NCBI GenBank assembly: GCA_037176905.1
Contig: JBBBWG010018667.1
Span: 1-64,000 of the forward strand
Length of the DNA stretch: 64,000 nucleotides
Source of the DNA: Azolla pinnata
Taxonomy: Eukaryota > Streptophyta > Polypodiopsida > Salviniales > Salviniaceae
Direction: 5' to 3'
Shown here: piece by piece, positions 1 to 11,992 of the stretch
How the letters are laid out: every line of letters begins with the position of its first letter
Position numbering within the stretch: position 1 is the stretch's first letter
Made by a program: the position numbers and the translations under genes
Notes under the pieces: generated by a model
Told to the model about the DNA's origin: nothing
The model's database searches: none
What the model saw: the letters and a program-made list of their open reading frames with translations, nothing else

Positions 1-77
<77 letters not shown>
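1..77. repeat. (TC)n dinucleotide microsatellite
   Basis: An almost pure TC tract with one A interruption near its right end. It begins at the window edge, so its true length is unknown. It probably lies in the intron after the second visible exon of the neighbouring mannanase gene. Confidence 0.97.
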
Positions 78-195
78 GATGACTGGGGACTTCCATGGAA
101 TTCACAGCAGCAGCCGCGGCCGCAGCAGATTCGGGAGATGGAAATGCAGCCAGAAACAGAGAAACGGGGGGGCGGGGGAACAAAATCATACATAC

Positions 196-1102
196 ATGTA
201 ATGTGTCGCCGGATGGATCCATGGAGCAGCGCGGCTCGTTCATGAGCTCCCAAGCGAAGATGGTGGGGTCGTCCTTGTACGCGACGCCGGTGAGCGTGTT
301 CACCCTGGTGAGGACGTACTGCAGGAAGCAGAAGGAGAAGCAGAAGGAGAAGGAAGGCATGGAGATGGGAGATGGCTGAGAAGACGAGATCGTGCAGTTG
401 CGCAGGCAAAACTCAACGAGAAAATGGGGCTATGGCGTCCAAAGCTACCTTGACGTAGTTCTTGTAGAGGGCCTTGGTGATCGGATTCGTGAAGAAATGG
501 TCGTCGGAAGGGATCTCATCGCCGCCGCCGCTGCTGCTGCTGCTGCGAGCCCATTCCACATACCTGCTCTTCCCGCCCATGTTGGGGTAGTTGTTGCAGA
601 GGCTGAGGAGAAGGCGGAGGCGGAGCCTGCGGGCCTGCTGCAGCACGAAGTCGAGCGCGCGGAAGGCGGCCTCGTCGTAGACCCCCGGCGCGACCTGCAT
701 CGCGTGGTAGGAGGAGGCGGCGGAGCCGTCGTTGAAGGCCCAGGTCCTGCAGAGCGTGAAGCCGGCGGCGGCGGCGCGCTGCAGGAGGGCGGCGGCCATG
801 GCGGGCGAGTCCATGGCGGTGTAGGCGAGGTAGTAGGCGTTGAAGCCGTTGAGGTAGAGGGCGTGGCCGTCGACCTGGAAGCGAGCTCCCACGGCGATGG
901 CGAAGCCGCCGGAGGAGGAGGAAGCAGAAGATGAAGCAGCAGAAGAAGAAGAAGGCGAGACCTCGTCTGCTTCCTGCTGCTGCTGCAGCAGCAGCTGTTG
1001 CGCAGCTGCTGAGATGGTTGGGAAGGCGCAGAAGGAGACGGCGATGGCGATGAAGGTGGAGAGGGCGAGATGGTGCGCGAAGTTGCAGGGCCGAGCTTCC
1101 AT
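196..1102 (-). CDS. Mannan endo-1,4-beta-mannosidase (GH5), 5' part only
   Basis: Secreted endo-beta-mannanase that would cut mannans of the cell wall. Two exons are visible: 449-1102 (218 codons) and 196-318 (41 codons), joined in phase 0 by a GT/AG intron; the rest lies left of the window. The start gives a hydrophobic signal peptide (about residues 10-33). A Ser/Glu-rich low-complexity linker follows, then the GH5 barrel with [18 protein letters not shown] and CRTWAFNDG. Exon 2 carries [18 protein letters not shown], whose Glu in NEP is the family's acid/base catalyst; the nucleophile Glu must be in the missing exons. Exon 1 is very GC-rich and full of Ser/Ala/Leu codon runs, unlike the AT-rich flanks. 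Family call is firm; the exact substrate is not visible. Confidence 0.9.
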
Positions 1103-4071
1103 GGCTGCTGCAGAGAAGAAGAAGATGAAGAACAGAAGAAGAAGAAGGAAGGAAGAAGAAGAAGAAGAAGACGAACGCCATCGCCAACCACAGTACTAAT
1201 AAAATTAAAATTAAAATTAAAATCACTTTTTATTTTTCTATTTATTCGTTACTGTATTTATTTATGCATTTCTTTAGGCATTTATTTATATATTTATTTA
1301 TTTATTTCGTGTAAATAGATCGAGCTCTTTTTTTCCATTTTTCGCCCCCTTTGTTTTTCCTAAAATACTAAAATAAATAAACAATTCGCAAATGAACGCC
1401 CTTCTTCCCCTCGTAAAATTAATGCCCACCCGATTAATTAAACTTAATCTCGTTGGTATAACGTTAATTCGATCCTTAATCTGACTCCCTTACCGTTCGT
1501 TGTATTCGATCGACAAGAGTTGCTACTCTTTAGAATCTAATCGATTGATCGACGCGTTAATCCGGTGTTAATCAATTGATTGCGTCGATCGATTAGCTTG
1601 ATTGATACTAATTTAGCTCACGATCGGTTGATTCGGTGTTATAATCAACTCATTCAGCGTTAATTTTTTCCAAAGCATGCATTCATTTGCGATGTTTAGT
1701 TTTAGTGGGCGTTAAAATATCTAGTTTATATTTTTCTTAGACGTTTTTTCTTGGGTAAAATTCTCCTTGTTTGTTTGTTTGTTTACAGGGAAGATTACCA
1801 AGACAAACTCCTTGACCAAAATATTAATTATATTTTAACACATGCTAAAATTAGAAACTACACATTAACACCTGATTTTATTGGTAATCGATCAATTCTT
1901 GATCGTTTATTGCTAATCGATTGTAGTCTTCCCTTACTAATTACTTCCGTCTATCTCTTCTCATTTTCATTTGATTCATAACCTTCCTACTGTATTTAGC
2001 AATTGCGTCCTACTTCCTAACTGTTGTTTACTTGTTTGCTGATACTAATCTATTCCCTCGCTATATTCGATTACCATAAGTTAGTCACTCCAAAATCTAA
2101 TTAATTCGGTGTCGATTAGCTGAATGGGCGTTAATTAGTTTTTGCCAGGAAAATAAAAGTAGGTGTAATCAAATAGATTGTTTTAGGCGGTTCTCGGTAA
2201 TTCTCCTGTATTTATTATATCTGCATATTTCATATACTTCCTTCCGAGGGGCATCAGTAGAAATAACTAACTCTACTACTGGAGGGTGTCGTCCTTCATT
2301 GCGTCGAGCCTCAACAAGAGAAGTAGACGTCACCAATAGAACTTCGAAAAACAGAGTTTTCAAGATTTGTTCCTTCCTTAAGCTTCAAACCAAAGTCTGT
2401 TATGCGCAACTCGATCGTGCACTGCTTCCACAGCCAACTGCTCTCTGTTCTGACTTTTTGCAAAAAGAAAAAGCTCTCCGGAAGAAAAGCCGGCGATCGC
2501 AGCCGGATTGCGCTTAGCTTACGGAAAGAAAGGGGAAAAAAAAAAGCAAATTAAACTAAACTGACCACCTACACCAACATTGCATCAAAAGGTCCATGTG
2601 GCTTTGCTTACCACAACATCTGCTTGCTTTCTTTCCTCAAAGCGTACAAGTCGATCAGCTCTCGATCGCCCTGTTATGATCCTCATATATTAAAAAAAGA
2701 AACAAAAAAACACGATTCATTCTTTCGGCAAATCCAGGCTTTTTTTCCTCTTCTGAAATGTCGTTTTTCGATACATTCTCAGTGGAAAATGAGGCCCTTA
2801 ACATGGATAGATGAATGGATGGGTATAACCTTCGCATCTCGGCCGTTGGAAACAAGCAAAGTGTTGGTGTCTTTTATGCAACACCGATTTGTAGATAGAG
2901 ACATGCCCTCTTGTGGACATCTATGTTCATGAAATTTTGATGTACACAAAACAGCTAGATCTTCTTCATGATCGTCGATTGTCTTTGTAAGGACAATACA
3001 CTAAGTTTTCTTCCCCCTTTTTTTCATGCTTGGCGCTCTTTCCTGCTACGGCTTGATGTCCTTTGCACGCCGTTAATGGATAAACCTTCTTCTTCTTCTT
3101 CTTCTTCTTCTAGACGAGCATTGAGCCCTTGAAACAAGAAAGCGGTTTAAGCGTTACGGTGAAGAAATCGACAGAAGCTCAAGCATAGACCAACGCAGAA
3201 ATAGCACAAAAGAGCTTTACATACATTTTGCTCAAACTAAAAGCTGAATTAGTTTTATGTTGTATACATCTCTGTTTTTTTTTTTCTTATTCTTTTGCGA
3301 GCTTCGTGAATCGTATATACACAACACATCGACGTAATGAAGAAAGGCTTGCCATTTTAATCGAAGGGATTAGTAGAATCATAAAAGATTAAGTCGACTG
3401 AAGGGTCTCAATAGATTTTTGGCATGTAAAACAACTTCCACCCCATGATGTTGGTATATATTTCTGCTGATGAAGCATGTGATTCTGGAAGAACGAAAGA
3501 GTAGAATTACACAAAGGCTACCTAATCATCTTAGTCACTCACCTGATCAAACCATCAAATCTCCTTAAGCTCCAATATCATTGCCGATAAAAAATACATG
3601 TACTCTTGTCGAAATGATCCAGAAACTCCGGAGCATACAAAAAGCTCCCAGCATTTCTCGGCATGTCCTAAGCATTAATAAAACGGAAACTTCAGCCTAA
3701 ACATCTATCTCTGTATGTCTGAAGCACGAGGTGGAAGCGATCTCGAGGCTGGAATGTTTTTTGTTCGGTGTTCTTGGATCCATTTTGTTCCTTTTCTCCC
3801 CCCCCCCCCCTCCCATAGTTTGCACGACATCCCCGGTTCTGCATGTTTTGGGCACTCTTTGAGGATCAACATCGAGCGTACAATTCAGGAAACAAGCGCA
3901 CTCGTGAGGCGCTCGATCTCTCAGAGGACAGCATTGATCAAGAATCAAACATCAAGGTTCAGTTAGACTCCTTTGAAAAAACCCCATTCCCCTTGTAAAA
4001 AGCTTGTTTAACTCAAGGCCAGAACTAACTCAGATCATGCAGATAGATGTACATGTATGTTCTACGCATAC
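1103..4071. other. Intergenic, AT-rich, no gene recognised
   Basis: Divergent upstream region of the mannanase and the TOG-repeat gene. Near the mannanase start are a (GAA)n-like purine tract (about 1110-1172) and four AAAATT-type units (about 1200-1225). Around 1500-1660 and 2090-2140 the DNA is rich in short palindromes built from TCGATTGA/TTAATT words. A (TTC)n run lies at about 3088-3112 and a C run at 3800-3811. I see no convincing coding exon. Confidence 0.6.
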
Positions 4072-4146
4072 AGTGTGAAAGCGGACAACGAGTGTGAAAG
4101 CGGACAACGAGTGTGAAAGCGGACATCAAGTGTGAAAAGCGGAAAT
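4072..4146. repeat. 19-bp tandem repeat, about 4 copies
   Basis: The unit GTGTGAAAGCGGACAACGA is repeated almost perfectly; the last copies diverge (ACATCAA, then an extra A). It lies about 350 bp upstream of the TOG-repeat gene start, in its probable promoter or 5' UTR. Confidence 0.9.
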
Positions 4147-4303
4147 TCAAAAAAGAGGAAAATGGCGGGAAAGAGATGACCGTTGGAGGCGGTGGAAAAT
4201 GGAACACCCCCAAAAAAGAGAAAGAAAGTGAACAAGAAAAGAAAACACAAGCGAAATGTACAAAAACAGCATCGTTCCTTCTTCGCTCCTTCCGCCATAG
4301 CTT

Positions 4304-4433
4304 CTGCTTCTGCTTCTGCTTCTGCTGATTCTGCTGCTGATTCTGGTGCTGCTTCTGCTGCTGATTCTGGTGCTGCTTCTGGTGCTGATTCTGGTGCTGG
4401 TTCTGCTGCTGATTTTGCTGCTGATTCTGCTCC
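4304..4433. repeat. Imperfect CTG/CTT trinucleotide minisatellite in 5' leader
   Basis: A run of TTCTGC, GATTCTG and GGTGCT words in strict 3-bp phase, hence free of stops in several frames on both strands. It would read Ser/Ala/Asp-rich on + and Gln/Asn-rich on -. I treat it as noncoding leader of the gene starting at 4491. Confidence 0.85.
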
Positions 4434-4490
4434 CCGCCGTTTCTTGCACGCTTCTGCTCCGCCGTCTCCATCTCCCTCTCCTCCCGTCTC

Positions 4491-6462
4491 ATGGCTCTCC
4501 GCAGCATCGACCCCTTCGCTCCCCAACGCAGCAAGAAAACCTCCTCCTCCATCTCCACCAGGAGAACTCGCAGCATGCTTTCTTCTTCTTCGTCTTCTTC
4601 CGCCGCCGCCGCCGCCGCTCCCAACGACGAGAACGTCAACCTCCTCGGCAAACCGAACTGTCTCTTGTCTCCACCCCCTCGTCCTTCCGTCCCCTGCAAG
4701 AACCCTGTCCTTCCGGCTCCATCCCCGGCTGTCGCTCCCCTTCCCGACGCCGAGGAGTCCGCCGTCGCTGAAATCGAGTACTTGCTCTCCGAGAACCTCC
4801 CAGAGCTCACCGATCCGGAAGATAATCTGCGTGTAAGTCGCTCTCCCTCCCCCCTTCTATCCACGTTTCAACCGAGGTTGTCGAGCGAAGTTATTTGTTT
4901 ACTTCGTGCTTCGTTGTCTGATTTGACCTCGATGATCGCTCTAGGATCTACATTGTGTGTTGTCTGTATTTCACTTTGTCGAGTATGTTTCAATCAAGAG
5001 CGGAGGATGTAGTGGTTGGTCTCTTTTCTTCCTAGCATAGGCACTTCCTTGCCTGGCTCCTTCTCCCTACCCGCGACATTGTTGTTACAAGTGTTTTGCC
5101 TTTTTGTCTGTAACGTATGAACTCTTTCACGTGAAATCCTCTTTTTTATCTTATTCCTCGAAAATTTCAATGCGTGAAATCCCTTCGACTCGACGCTGTT
5201 CGATCTTGATTGCCTTTCTGATATTTTTTCTTTCCTGAAACTCCTGAAAGGATTCTTCCAAAAAACCTGCGCCAAGATTTCTCTTCCACTTGGACTCTGC
5301 TTCTCATTTTTAGTCGGCCATATCCAGACATTCTGATGTTTGTTCTGCATTGCCTGTGCCTTTCCAGACATTGCTTGAAAGGCTAGACTCGAAGGATTGG
5401 TTGACGGTTTGTGAAGCCGTCAACAATACGCGACAGCTCTCCATTTATCATTCTTCTTCGCTTCAGCCGATTCTGTAAGTTTAAAAGTATGATCATTCAT
5501 CTGTCTGGGATTGCGATATTCTTCCATATCAATGTATATGTGCCTCTCTTTGAATCAGAGGAAAAGTGATTCCTCTCATTATCAAAGCGATGAAAAACCC
5601 GAGGAGTGCACTTTGCAAGACTGCCGTTATGGGATCAGCTGATCTATTCAAGGCATATCCGACGGAAATTATTACGATGATGGAGCAGCTTGTAAGTCTT
5701 CAGCCTCCTTGTAATCAGCTGGTAAAAGAGTCCATGTGCGAAAATCTGAAATTGAACTCATAAAATCCGTGGGAAAACAATGTTGATGCAGCTCCTTCAG
5801 CTCCTGTTGAAGGCATCTCAGGATAAGAAGTTTGTATGTGAGGAAGCTGAGAGGGCACTAGAAGTGATGACATATAGTCTCTGTCCCTCATCCCTCCTCG
5901 TTCAGTTACAACCGTATGTCACACACCGAAGCCCTAGAGTTCGTGCTAAAGCGGCACCGTGTGTCTATAGATGCGTTGCAAGACTTGTGAGTGGAAGGGA
6001 CTATAAATGATTGGCAACGTTTTCATCAATGTTTTCCGTGTGATATGTTGCTGGATGGATTTGATTTTGACGGTTCGTGGTGTCAATTTTATGTGGCAGG
6101 GAAGTTGTGGCATTAAAGAATATGGATTCCTGCCTCTATTGCAAATGGCTGCATCGCAACTGAACGATCAGCTTCCGGAGGCTCGTGAATCAGCTCGGAA
6201 GCTAGTAAGAGAGATATATGCGGTGTACCCTCAATCTGGTGTGAATGATGGTGAAGCGGTTTTGAAAGAGGAAAACATGAAGGATTGTGATTCGGGTGAT
6301 GGTGGGAACGGAAATGAAGGAAAATCAGACTTGAATGGCAATGGTGGTGGCAGCAAGCTCATGGAAGGGAGTCAAGAGGTTCAGGGTTGGAATGAGTTTT
6401 GCACAACCCAGTTATCTTCGCACGTTGCACAGGCTATTATCAGGTTAACGTCCGGTTCATGA
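4491..6462 (+). CDS. TOG/ARM-repeat protein, plant TOGARAM/CLASP-like family
   Basis: Five inferred exons: 4491-4832, 5368-5474, 5559-5691, 5792-5986, 6100-6462 (379 aa), with frame kept throughout. Residues 1-114 are Ser/Pro-rich and disordered. From about 115 a single TOG-like helical array follows: ERLDSKDWLTVCEAVNNTR, then KAMKNPRSALCKTAVM, KASQDKKFVCEEAERAL, SPRVRAKAA and QLNDQLPEARESARKLV. These words match a small Arabidopsis family of uncharacterised ARM-repeat proteins (AT4G15830 type). TOG arrays of this class bind tubulin; a microtubule role here is inference. A Gly/Asn/Asp-rich insert lies near the C-terminus before a final helix. The exon 4 acceptor (after GATGCAG) has a weak pyrimidine tract and is the least certain junction. 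Confidence 0.85.
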
Positions 6463-7654
6463 AGAAGGCATGGAGCTATTGCCTTGGAAAGAATAGAGTT
6501 TTCCTTGCCTACGCTGATGGCAATCCGAGCTGAACAACATTGTTCCCCTGATATCCTAATGAGGCTGGAGTATGATGCTTGGTAGCAGTATTGCATCACT
6601 TGTCGAGACTTGTGTAAAATCCATCCTAGGGTTTGATTGTGTAGGTCTTCTCTGAATGCGATTATTGATATAGCCTTATTGGTTCATAGAAGTGGTGTTC
6701 ATCAGACTGCCCTGATGTTCTCTGGGGATTTTAATATACAGATGTATGTAGTCGTTAATATTCTCTTGTCGTTAATTTTGGTTAATGAAAAGCAAACCTT
6801 GATTGATGCTATCCATGTGTTTGGTAAATGCGGAATTTCTCGCTTTTCTCTGCAGAAAGTGTTGCAAAATTTCAAAGACGCACTAGGATCAAAGTGCAAT
6901 ATCTTCAGAGTAGCACCAGGATGTTGTAATCCATGGCTTTTTTAACTTTCAAAAAGAGCAGGCTTGTGCTGTTCACGTCATGGACTTTCTGCAGTGTTTT
7001 TTTCACCTTCAGGAAAGTACAAAAAGGATTTCGGTATGACGGTCTTGTGTGGATGGAATTGGAGCACCTTGGTAAAGGATGACCGACATAGCTGGATTTT
7101 GTGATGATTCTTTTGAGGCATCGCCAAAATGAGCCAAACCTTAATTATCTGCTGAATAATTCACAGGTTTTAAAGGTACGTGATGGGAGCAATATAGATG
7201 CCAACAGAACAGAACTTCCCTGAGAATGATCAATGACTTGCAGTCTATTAACTGGAATAATGGTTTGCCGGGACTTTGGATGAAATCTGTGAGAAATGTA
7301 ATCCGTACAATAACCAACTTCAGAGATACAACTCCTATCAGATTACAAAAAGCAACGATAATAACGTGACAATGAGAAGTGGGCATAGAATATATTCCAT
7401 CTCATTCATATAAGACTATGAGAAATATTCTTGTCACCTACTGAACCGTCACAGAGTCGTCATCATGGAAGGGCATGAACAGCCGTGGTGCAGACAACCA
7501 GAAGAAGAGTTAGTGGCAGATACAGAACATGTTTTTAGCAGGGTTTTGGGCACTTATTACACGGCTTGTAAGAAAAAGGCAGCGATTTGTCTATGTACTT
7601 GCTACAGTTAGTGGAAGTTAGTGACAAGCGAAGTATGGGGCAGGGTTGTGGTGG
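6463..7654. other. Intergenic between convergent genes
   Basis: Presumed 3' UTRs and spacer of the TOG-repeat gene (+) and the LEA2 gene (-). Only short, non-conserved open stretches are present, and I recognise no RNA gene or repeat. Confidence 0.6.
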
Positions 7655-8494
7655 CTAGTGGGCCAAGGAGTATGTGCGATCGCAGTAATAGGAATGGATG
7701 AAGGGAGCTACTACGCCAGCCCCGGCGCCGCTGAAACAGATAGTAATGTGGCATTTGCAGACGATGAGAGCACGGTGGGAGAAGAGGCCATTGGCGGTGC
7801 TGACATGGCCCTCAATGGTGACGGCGCTGGTCAGCTGGAAAGCCAGGCTGCCTGGCGGTGGCAGCAACGCGGGGCTCGAATACGCAGAGACTGACACAGA
7901 AGAAGATGAAGATGAAGATGAAGGAATTCCAGCTGTTTCATCAGGAAAAGAAGAGAACGCCGCCATTGCGGTGGCCAGCAATGGCGACTGCCCAGAAGAA
8001 TTAGAAGAGGCAGCGGCGGCGGCGATAATCGATGAACTTGTTTCAGGCTGAGCTGCTGCCACTGGGGTCATGATGAAAGGGGTGGCAGAGCTGACTACAA
8101 TGGTGGCGGTGCCCAATGCTTGGGCTGGAACAGATCCTGCAGCGATCCGCGTGAAGCCGAGCTGCCGATCGTTGGAGTAGAGACATGCGCCGCTCCCATC
8201 GCTCACCCAAAAGATCCCTCTGTTTGGGTTATAGAGAACAGCTTGCAAATTCAAGCTCAGATAGGCCACATGAAGAGCTGCTGCTGATGCATCTGTAGCA
8301 GGGCCCGATCCGATCGCCTTCAGCGACAGCAGCTGCATGGAGGGTACCTCTAGTATGGGGTCCCTGGGCTTCCACATTGTGAAGTAGAGTACAATGAAGA
8401 CTGTTATGAGCACCACCAGTAGAGCTGTACCCAACAGACAAGCCGCCTGCCGCCTCTCTTCCTCCTTCCGCCGACACTCGCCATGTCTCCCCAT
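7655..8494 (-). CDS. LEA2/NHL-type membrane-anchored protein
   Basis: Single-exon gene, 279 aa. A basic, Glu/Arg-rich N-terminal tail (residues 1-18) precedes one strong membrane helix (about 20-42, ACLLGTALLVVLITVFIVLY), followed by a beta-rich domain. That domain has the LEA_2/WHy hallmark ALHVAYLSLNLQAVLYNPNR plus GIFW, typical of the NDR1/HIN1-like and LEA2 group. These are usually plasma-membrane proteins linked to stress or defence. An Ala/Ser-rich low-complexity segment (about 160-215) is unusually long for the family. The C-terminal third is poorly conserved, so the true stop region could differ if an intron exists. Family call is fairly firm; function is inferred only from family. 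Confidence 0.75.
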   Translation of the reverse strand: MGRHGECRRKEEERRQAACLLGTALLVVLITVFIVLYFTMWKPRDPILEVPSMQLLSLKAIGSGPATDASAAALHVAYLSLNLQAVLYNPNRGIFWVSDGSGACLYSNDRQLGFTRIAAGSVPAQALGTATIVVSSATPFIMTPVAAAQPETSSSIIAAAAASSNSSGQSPLLATAMAAFSSFPDETAGIPSSSSSSSSVSVSAYSSPALLPPPGSLAFQLTSAVTIEGHVSTANGLFSHRALIVCKCHITICFSGAGAGVVAPFIHSYYCDRTYSLAH

Positions 8495-9724
8495 TTTAGC
8501 TGCAATATGAGTGACATAAAAACTATCCTTTTTTACAAGAGGTCTGGTAGAGCAACAATCTGTTACATATACCTTAACTTCTAAAACTGCACAATTCCTT
8601 GTATGCTTTACCTTTGCCTTAGCTTGGATGGTGGAAATGCATGAACCCCCCTCTCATCATGATTGTGCCTTTCATACTACTTTTCCCTCTCCTTTGTCCT
8701 TAAGCTTCTCTTTCGTCTTTCTTCCATTTTTTTTTTAGGGCATTCGGCATTCTTCGGCTTGTTCGTCGTCTTACATTGCATGCACAGCACCATAAATCAT
8801 GGACATGCATGCTTGGTTTGCTGCCAAAGTGCATTAATAAAAATACCCTCCGGACACGAGAGTCTTCTCGATCCCAAAAATTTTAAGAGTTTTTTCTTGT
8901 TGCTCCCGATTCTGGCACATTTTCCCTGCCTTGGTTCACTCACCCAGCTTGGGCCTTCGCAAGATCCTGCCGGTTATCTACATGCTTTTTGGATGTGTAT
9001 GTATAGTTACAAATTGTCCACCTTTTGGACTTCCTTTTGTAGCACATCAATCTACAACATTTTCAATGATAGGATACTGCATAGTAATGGGTTTGCTGCA
9101 TCCTCATCCTGAGCAATCATTTCGGTTTGACAGTGAAATTGATGATGTCCATTAGACACGGAGATCATCAATTGTGAGCATTTCTGCTTAAAAATAGAAG
9201 CGTTACTCGTCAAGCCACAACAACGAGCTTTCTCTTGGAAATGATAGTCAGGTTTTCCCAATGGGAGGGATGCTACCGTAACCACCTGCATCATCACAAT
9301 GCATGGTGCTTGTCTGAACAGAACAACAGGCACATTTTCCACCTTCAACACGATGAAGTTTCTTTCAGTCTCTGATCATAATTTTCCGTTTCTCCATTTT
9401 TGAGACCTACGGCATGTAAAAATGGCAGTCATCACAGATGCACGAGCAACTCAGATGTATGATTTCATCCTTGGATGTATTGATCAAGGAACATGCAATG
9501 GCGAGATCCACACCATGCCTATATTGGCCGTCCATTTTCACAGCATCTGAAATTCTTTAATGGACCAAATTCTTTGCTGAATTGTATTCTCCTCGGGATA
9601 TTTCAAGGGAAATAGCAGCCGCTTTTGCATATGTATCTTTACTTTGGGGATGCTTGCAACTCCCAGAAGAAAATGAAAGAATGTGTTCATTAACATCAAC
9701 CCACATGGTGTATTCGTGCTCATG
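8495..9724. other. Intergenic, no gene recognised
   Basis: Lies upstream of the LEA2 gene and downstream of PPR-A (both on -). Short open stretches show no family hallmark or splice context that I can defend. Confidence 0.55.
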
Positions 9725-11738
9725 CTACGAAGCACAAGTATATTTTTGCCTCATTGATTCAATTTTCTCGGCATCTTTTTGCATGCCAGCTACAGCGAAA
9801 ATGTTTGCCATAAGGATATAAGCTGATGCACAAGCACTATCCAACTGTATAGCTTGATCAAAGACTACTTTCCCAAGCTTTACATTTGCCCATTTGCTGC
9901 AAGACCCTAGTAATACAAGCCAAACAGCAGGATAGTCAGGAGAAGGCATCTTCTTAATAAGAGAAATTGCTTTCTCAAACTTCCCTGCACACCCAAATGC
10001 CATCACCAGGCATGTATAATGCTCTAAGTTTGGATGAATACCATATACTGGACTCATACTTTCAAAGAGCATTTGGGCCTCCTTTAATAGTCCTGCGCGA
10101 CTACATGCACTTAAGACACACAAGAATGTGACGTCATCCGGAGAAAGGCCCTCCTTCAGCATTTGTTCTAAACAGTCGAGTGATTTCTGACATTGACCTT
10201 GTTGGGCATAGCCTGTAATCAATGCATTCCAGCATGATACATTCCGCCTAGGAAGCTCTTCGAGCACTTCTTGTGCTTTTTCAGGTGAACCACATTTCGC
10301 ATACATGTCCACCAATGCTGTTCCAAGTAAAACATCAGTCTCCAACAATCCCTTTCTCACAACCTCTTCCTGAATTAATTTGCCCTTGTCTATGGCTCCT
10401 GCACTGCCACATGCCTTCAAGACAGAAGTAAATGTGATTGCATTTGGCGTGATGCCCTCTCTTTGCATCTGGTGAAAACAATCTAATGCTTTGTGACCCT
10501 GCCCTTGTTGGACATATCCAGAGATCAATGCCGACCATGACACCACATTTCGAACATCAAGAGATTTGAGCACTTTGTGTGCTTCTGCAAGCATACCACA
10601 TCTTGCATACATATCGACAAGAGCATTCCCAAGGGCAATGTCCTCGGAAAAATTACCTCTTTTGATAATCTCATCATGGGCATGCACACCTTCTTCTACA
10701 GCTCCTGTGCTACCACATACTTTCAAGATACAAATGAAAGTTACTACATCTGGAACGAAGCCCTCACACTGCATCCACTGGTAACACTTTAATGCTTCAC
10801 AACCTTCCCCCTTCTCAGCATACCCTGCAATTAATGCATTCCAAGTGACTATATTTCGGATGGGTAGTTCTTCGAGAACCTTCTGTGCTTTCTCTAGCAG
10901 CCCACATTTGGTATACATATCCACCAAAGAAGTGCCAAGCACCATATCATTCTCCAGCAAACGGCTAGACAAAATCTCTCCATGAATCCATTCACCCTTT
11001 TCTACATCTCTTGTATTGCCACAAGCCTTCAGGATGGAAATGAAGGTAACCACGTCTGGGGAGAGACCCTCAATTTGCATTCCCTCAAAGCTATTCAATG
11101 CTTCGCGAGTTTTCCGATGGTCTACATACCCTCCAATCAATGCATTCCAAGTGACAACATCTCTGAAAGGAAGTTCTTCGAGCACTTGTTGTGCTTTTGC
11201 AAGAAGACCACATTTGGCATACATACTAATGACTGTACAAGCTAGGTAAGGACTCTTCTCAAATAAACCCTTCTCCATAACAATATCGTGCAACTTAACG
11301 CCTGTACATAGATCTTTCTTCTTGCCGCAATCCTTCAGTGAGGCCACAAACGCATCATGTTCTAGCTGATATTCATCATCATTCACATTATGATGCATTG
11401 CCATCAGGTCTCCGAGCGCGATTGATCTTCTCCTCGTCTCTTCAGTGACCCAAGAAGGATTGTCGGATCCATGGACCCATAGGGATGCGTATGTGATCTT
11501 GTGTCTAAAGTCAGGAGACTTTGAGCGTTTCTGTATCAAAACCAAATATCTCTCTCTGTCTTTGCCTCTCTCTTTCCCTCACTCTTTTCTTTTCTCTTCT
11601 CCTCAAGGGCGTGTTCTTCCTCACCTTGGTGGCACGGCCATCGCTCCACTGTGAAGGGTCTTTGAAGTATGATTTCCACAACATGTCCCTCCTTTGACGC
11701 GGCCCGATTGTTCTGCAGACCATGGACGCCATAGCCAT
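9725..11738 (-). CDS. PPR-A: PLS-type PPR protein with N-terminal OSB-like PDF motif
   Basis: Two inferred exons: 11625-11738 (38 codons) and 9725-11530; intron of 94 bp, phase 0; 639 aa. Residues 21-66 make a PDF-like motif: LWKSYFKDPSQWSDGR (exon 1) plus KSPDFRHK...LW...NPSWV (exon 2), as in organellar single-stranded-DNA-binding OSB proteins. Then come 4 PLS units of about 101 residues (MYAKCG / WNALI.GY / VTF.CILKACG words) and an E1 motif ending shortly after MRQKY. There is no DYW domain. Expected role is organelle RNA binding; without DYW, an editing role would need a deaminase in trans. The 5' exon rests on motif continuity and on an equivalent exon in PPR-B. Confidence 0.85.
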
Positions 11739-11992
11739 CCTCTAGAAGAGCAATGGCCGACGGAAAATCTGTGTTTTTCGCATGTGCATACGTACGCATA
11801 CACTTTGTACGTATTTATACCAATACGAATACGTATACGTTTAGGGGCCTCTATAAGCGTATATCGTTTCGTACATGTATGTAGTGATCGCGACTCGATC
11901 GTCCAACTTCTTCTTCTTCTTCTTCTTCGCCTTCGCGATCATCGCCGTCTTCTTCTTCTTCTTCTTCTTCTCTGCAGAAGAAAGGGAATGTT
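11739..11992. promoter_or_regulatory. Short divergent intergenic region, probable bidirectional promoter
   Basis: 254 bp separate the ATG of PPR-A (-) from the ATG of CFAP206 (+). It holds TACG/CGTA-rich DNA at about 11785-11880 and two (CTT)n tracts (about 11909-11930 and 11949-11971) just before the CFAP206 start. The tracts resemble plant pyrimidine-rich leaders. No clear TATA box for either side. Promoter function is inferred from position only. Confidence 0.6.

Noticed and set aside
4025-4864. Minus-strand frame with Gln/Asn runs, and plus-strand Ala/Asp/Ser frame
   Set aside because: Both are produced by the trinucleotide repeat in the leader of the TOG-repeat gene; the plus-strand gene with homologous exons explains the region.
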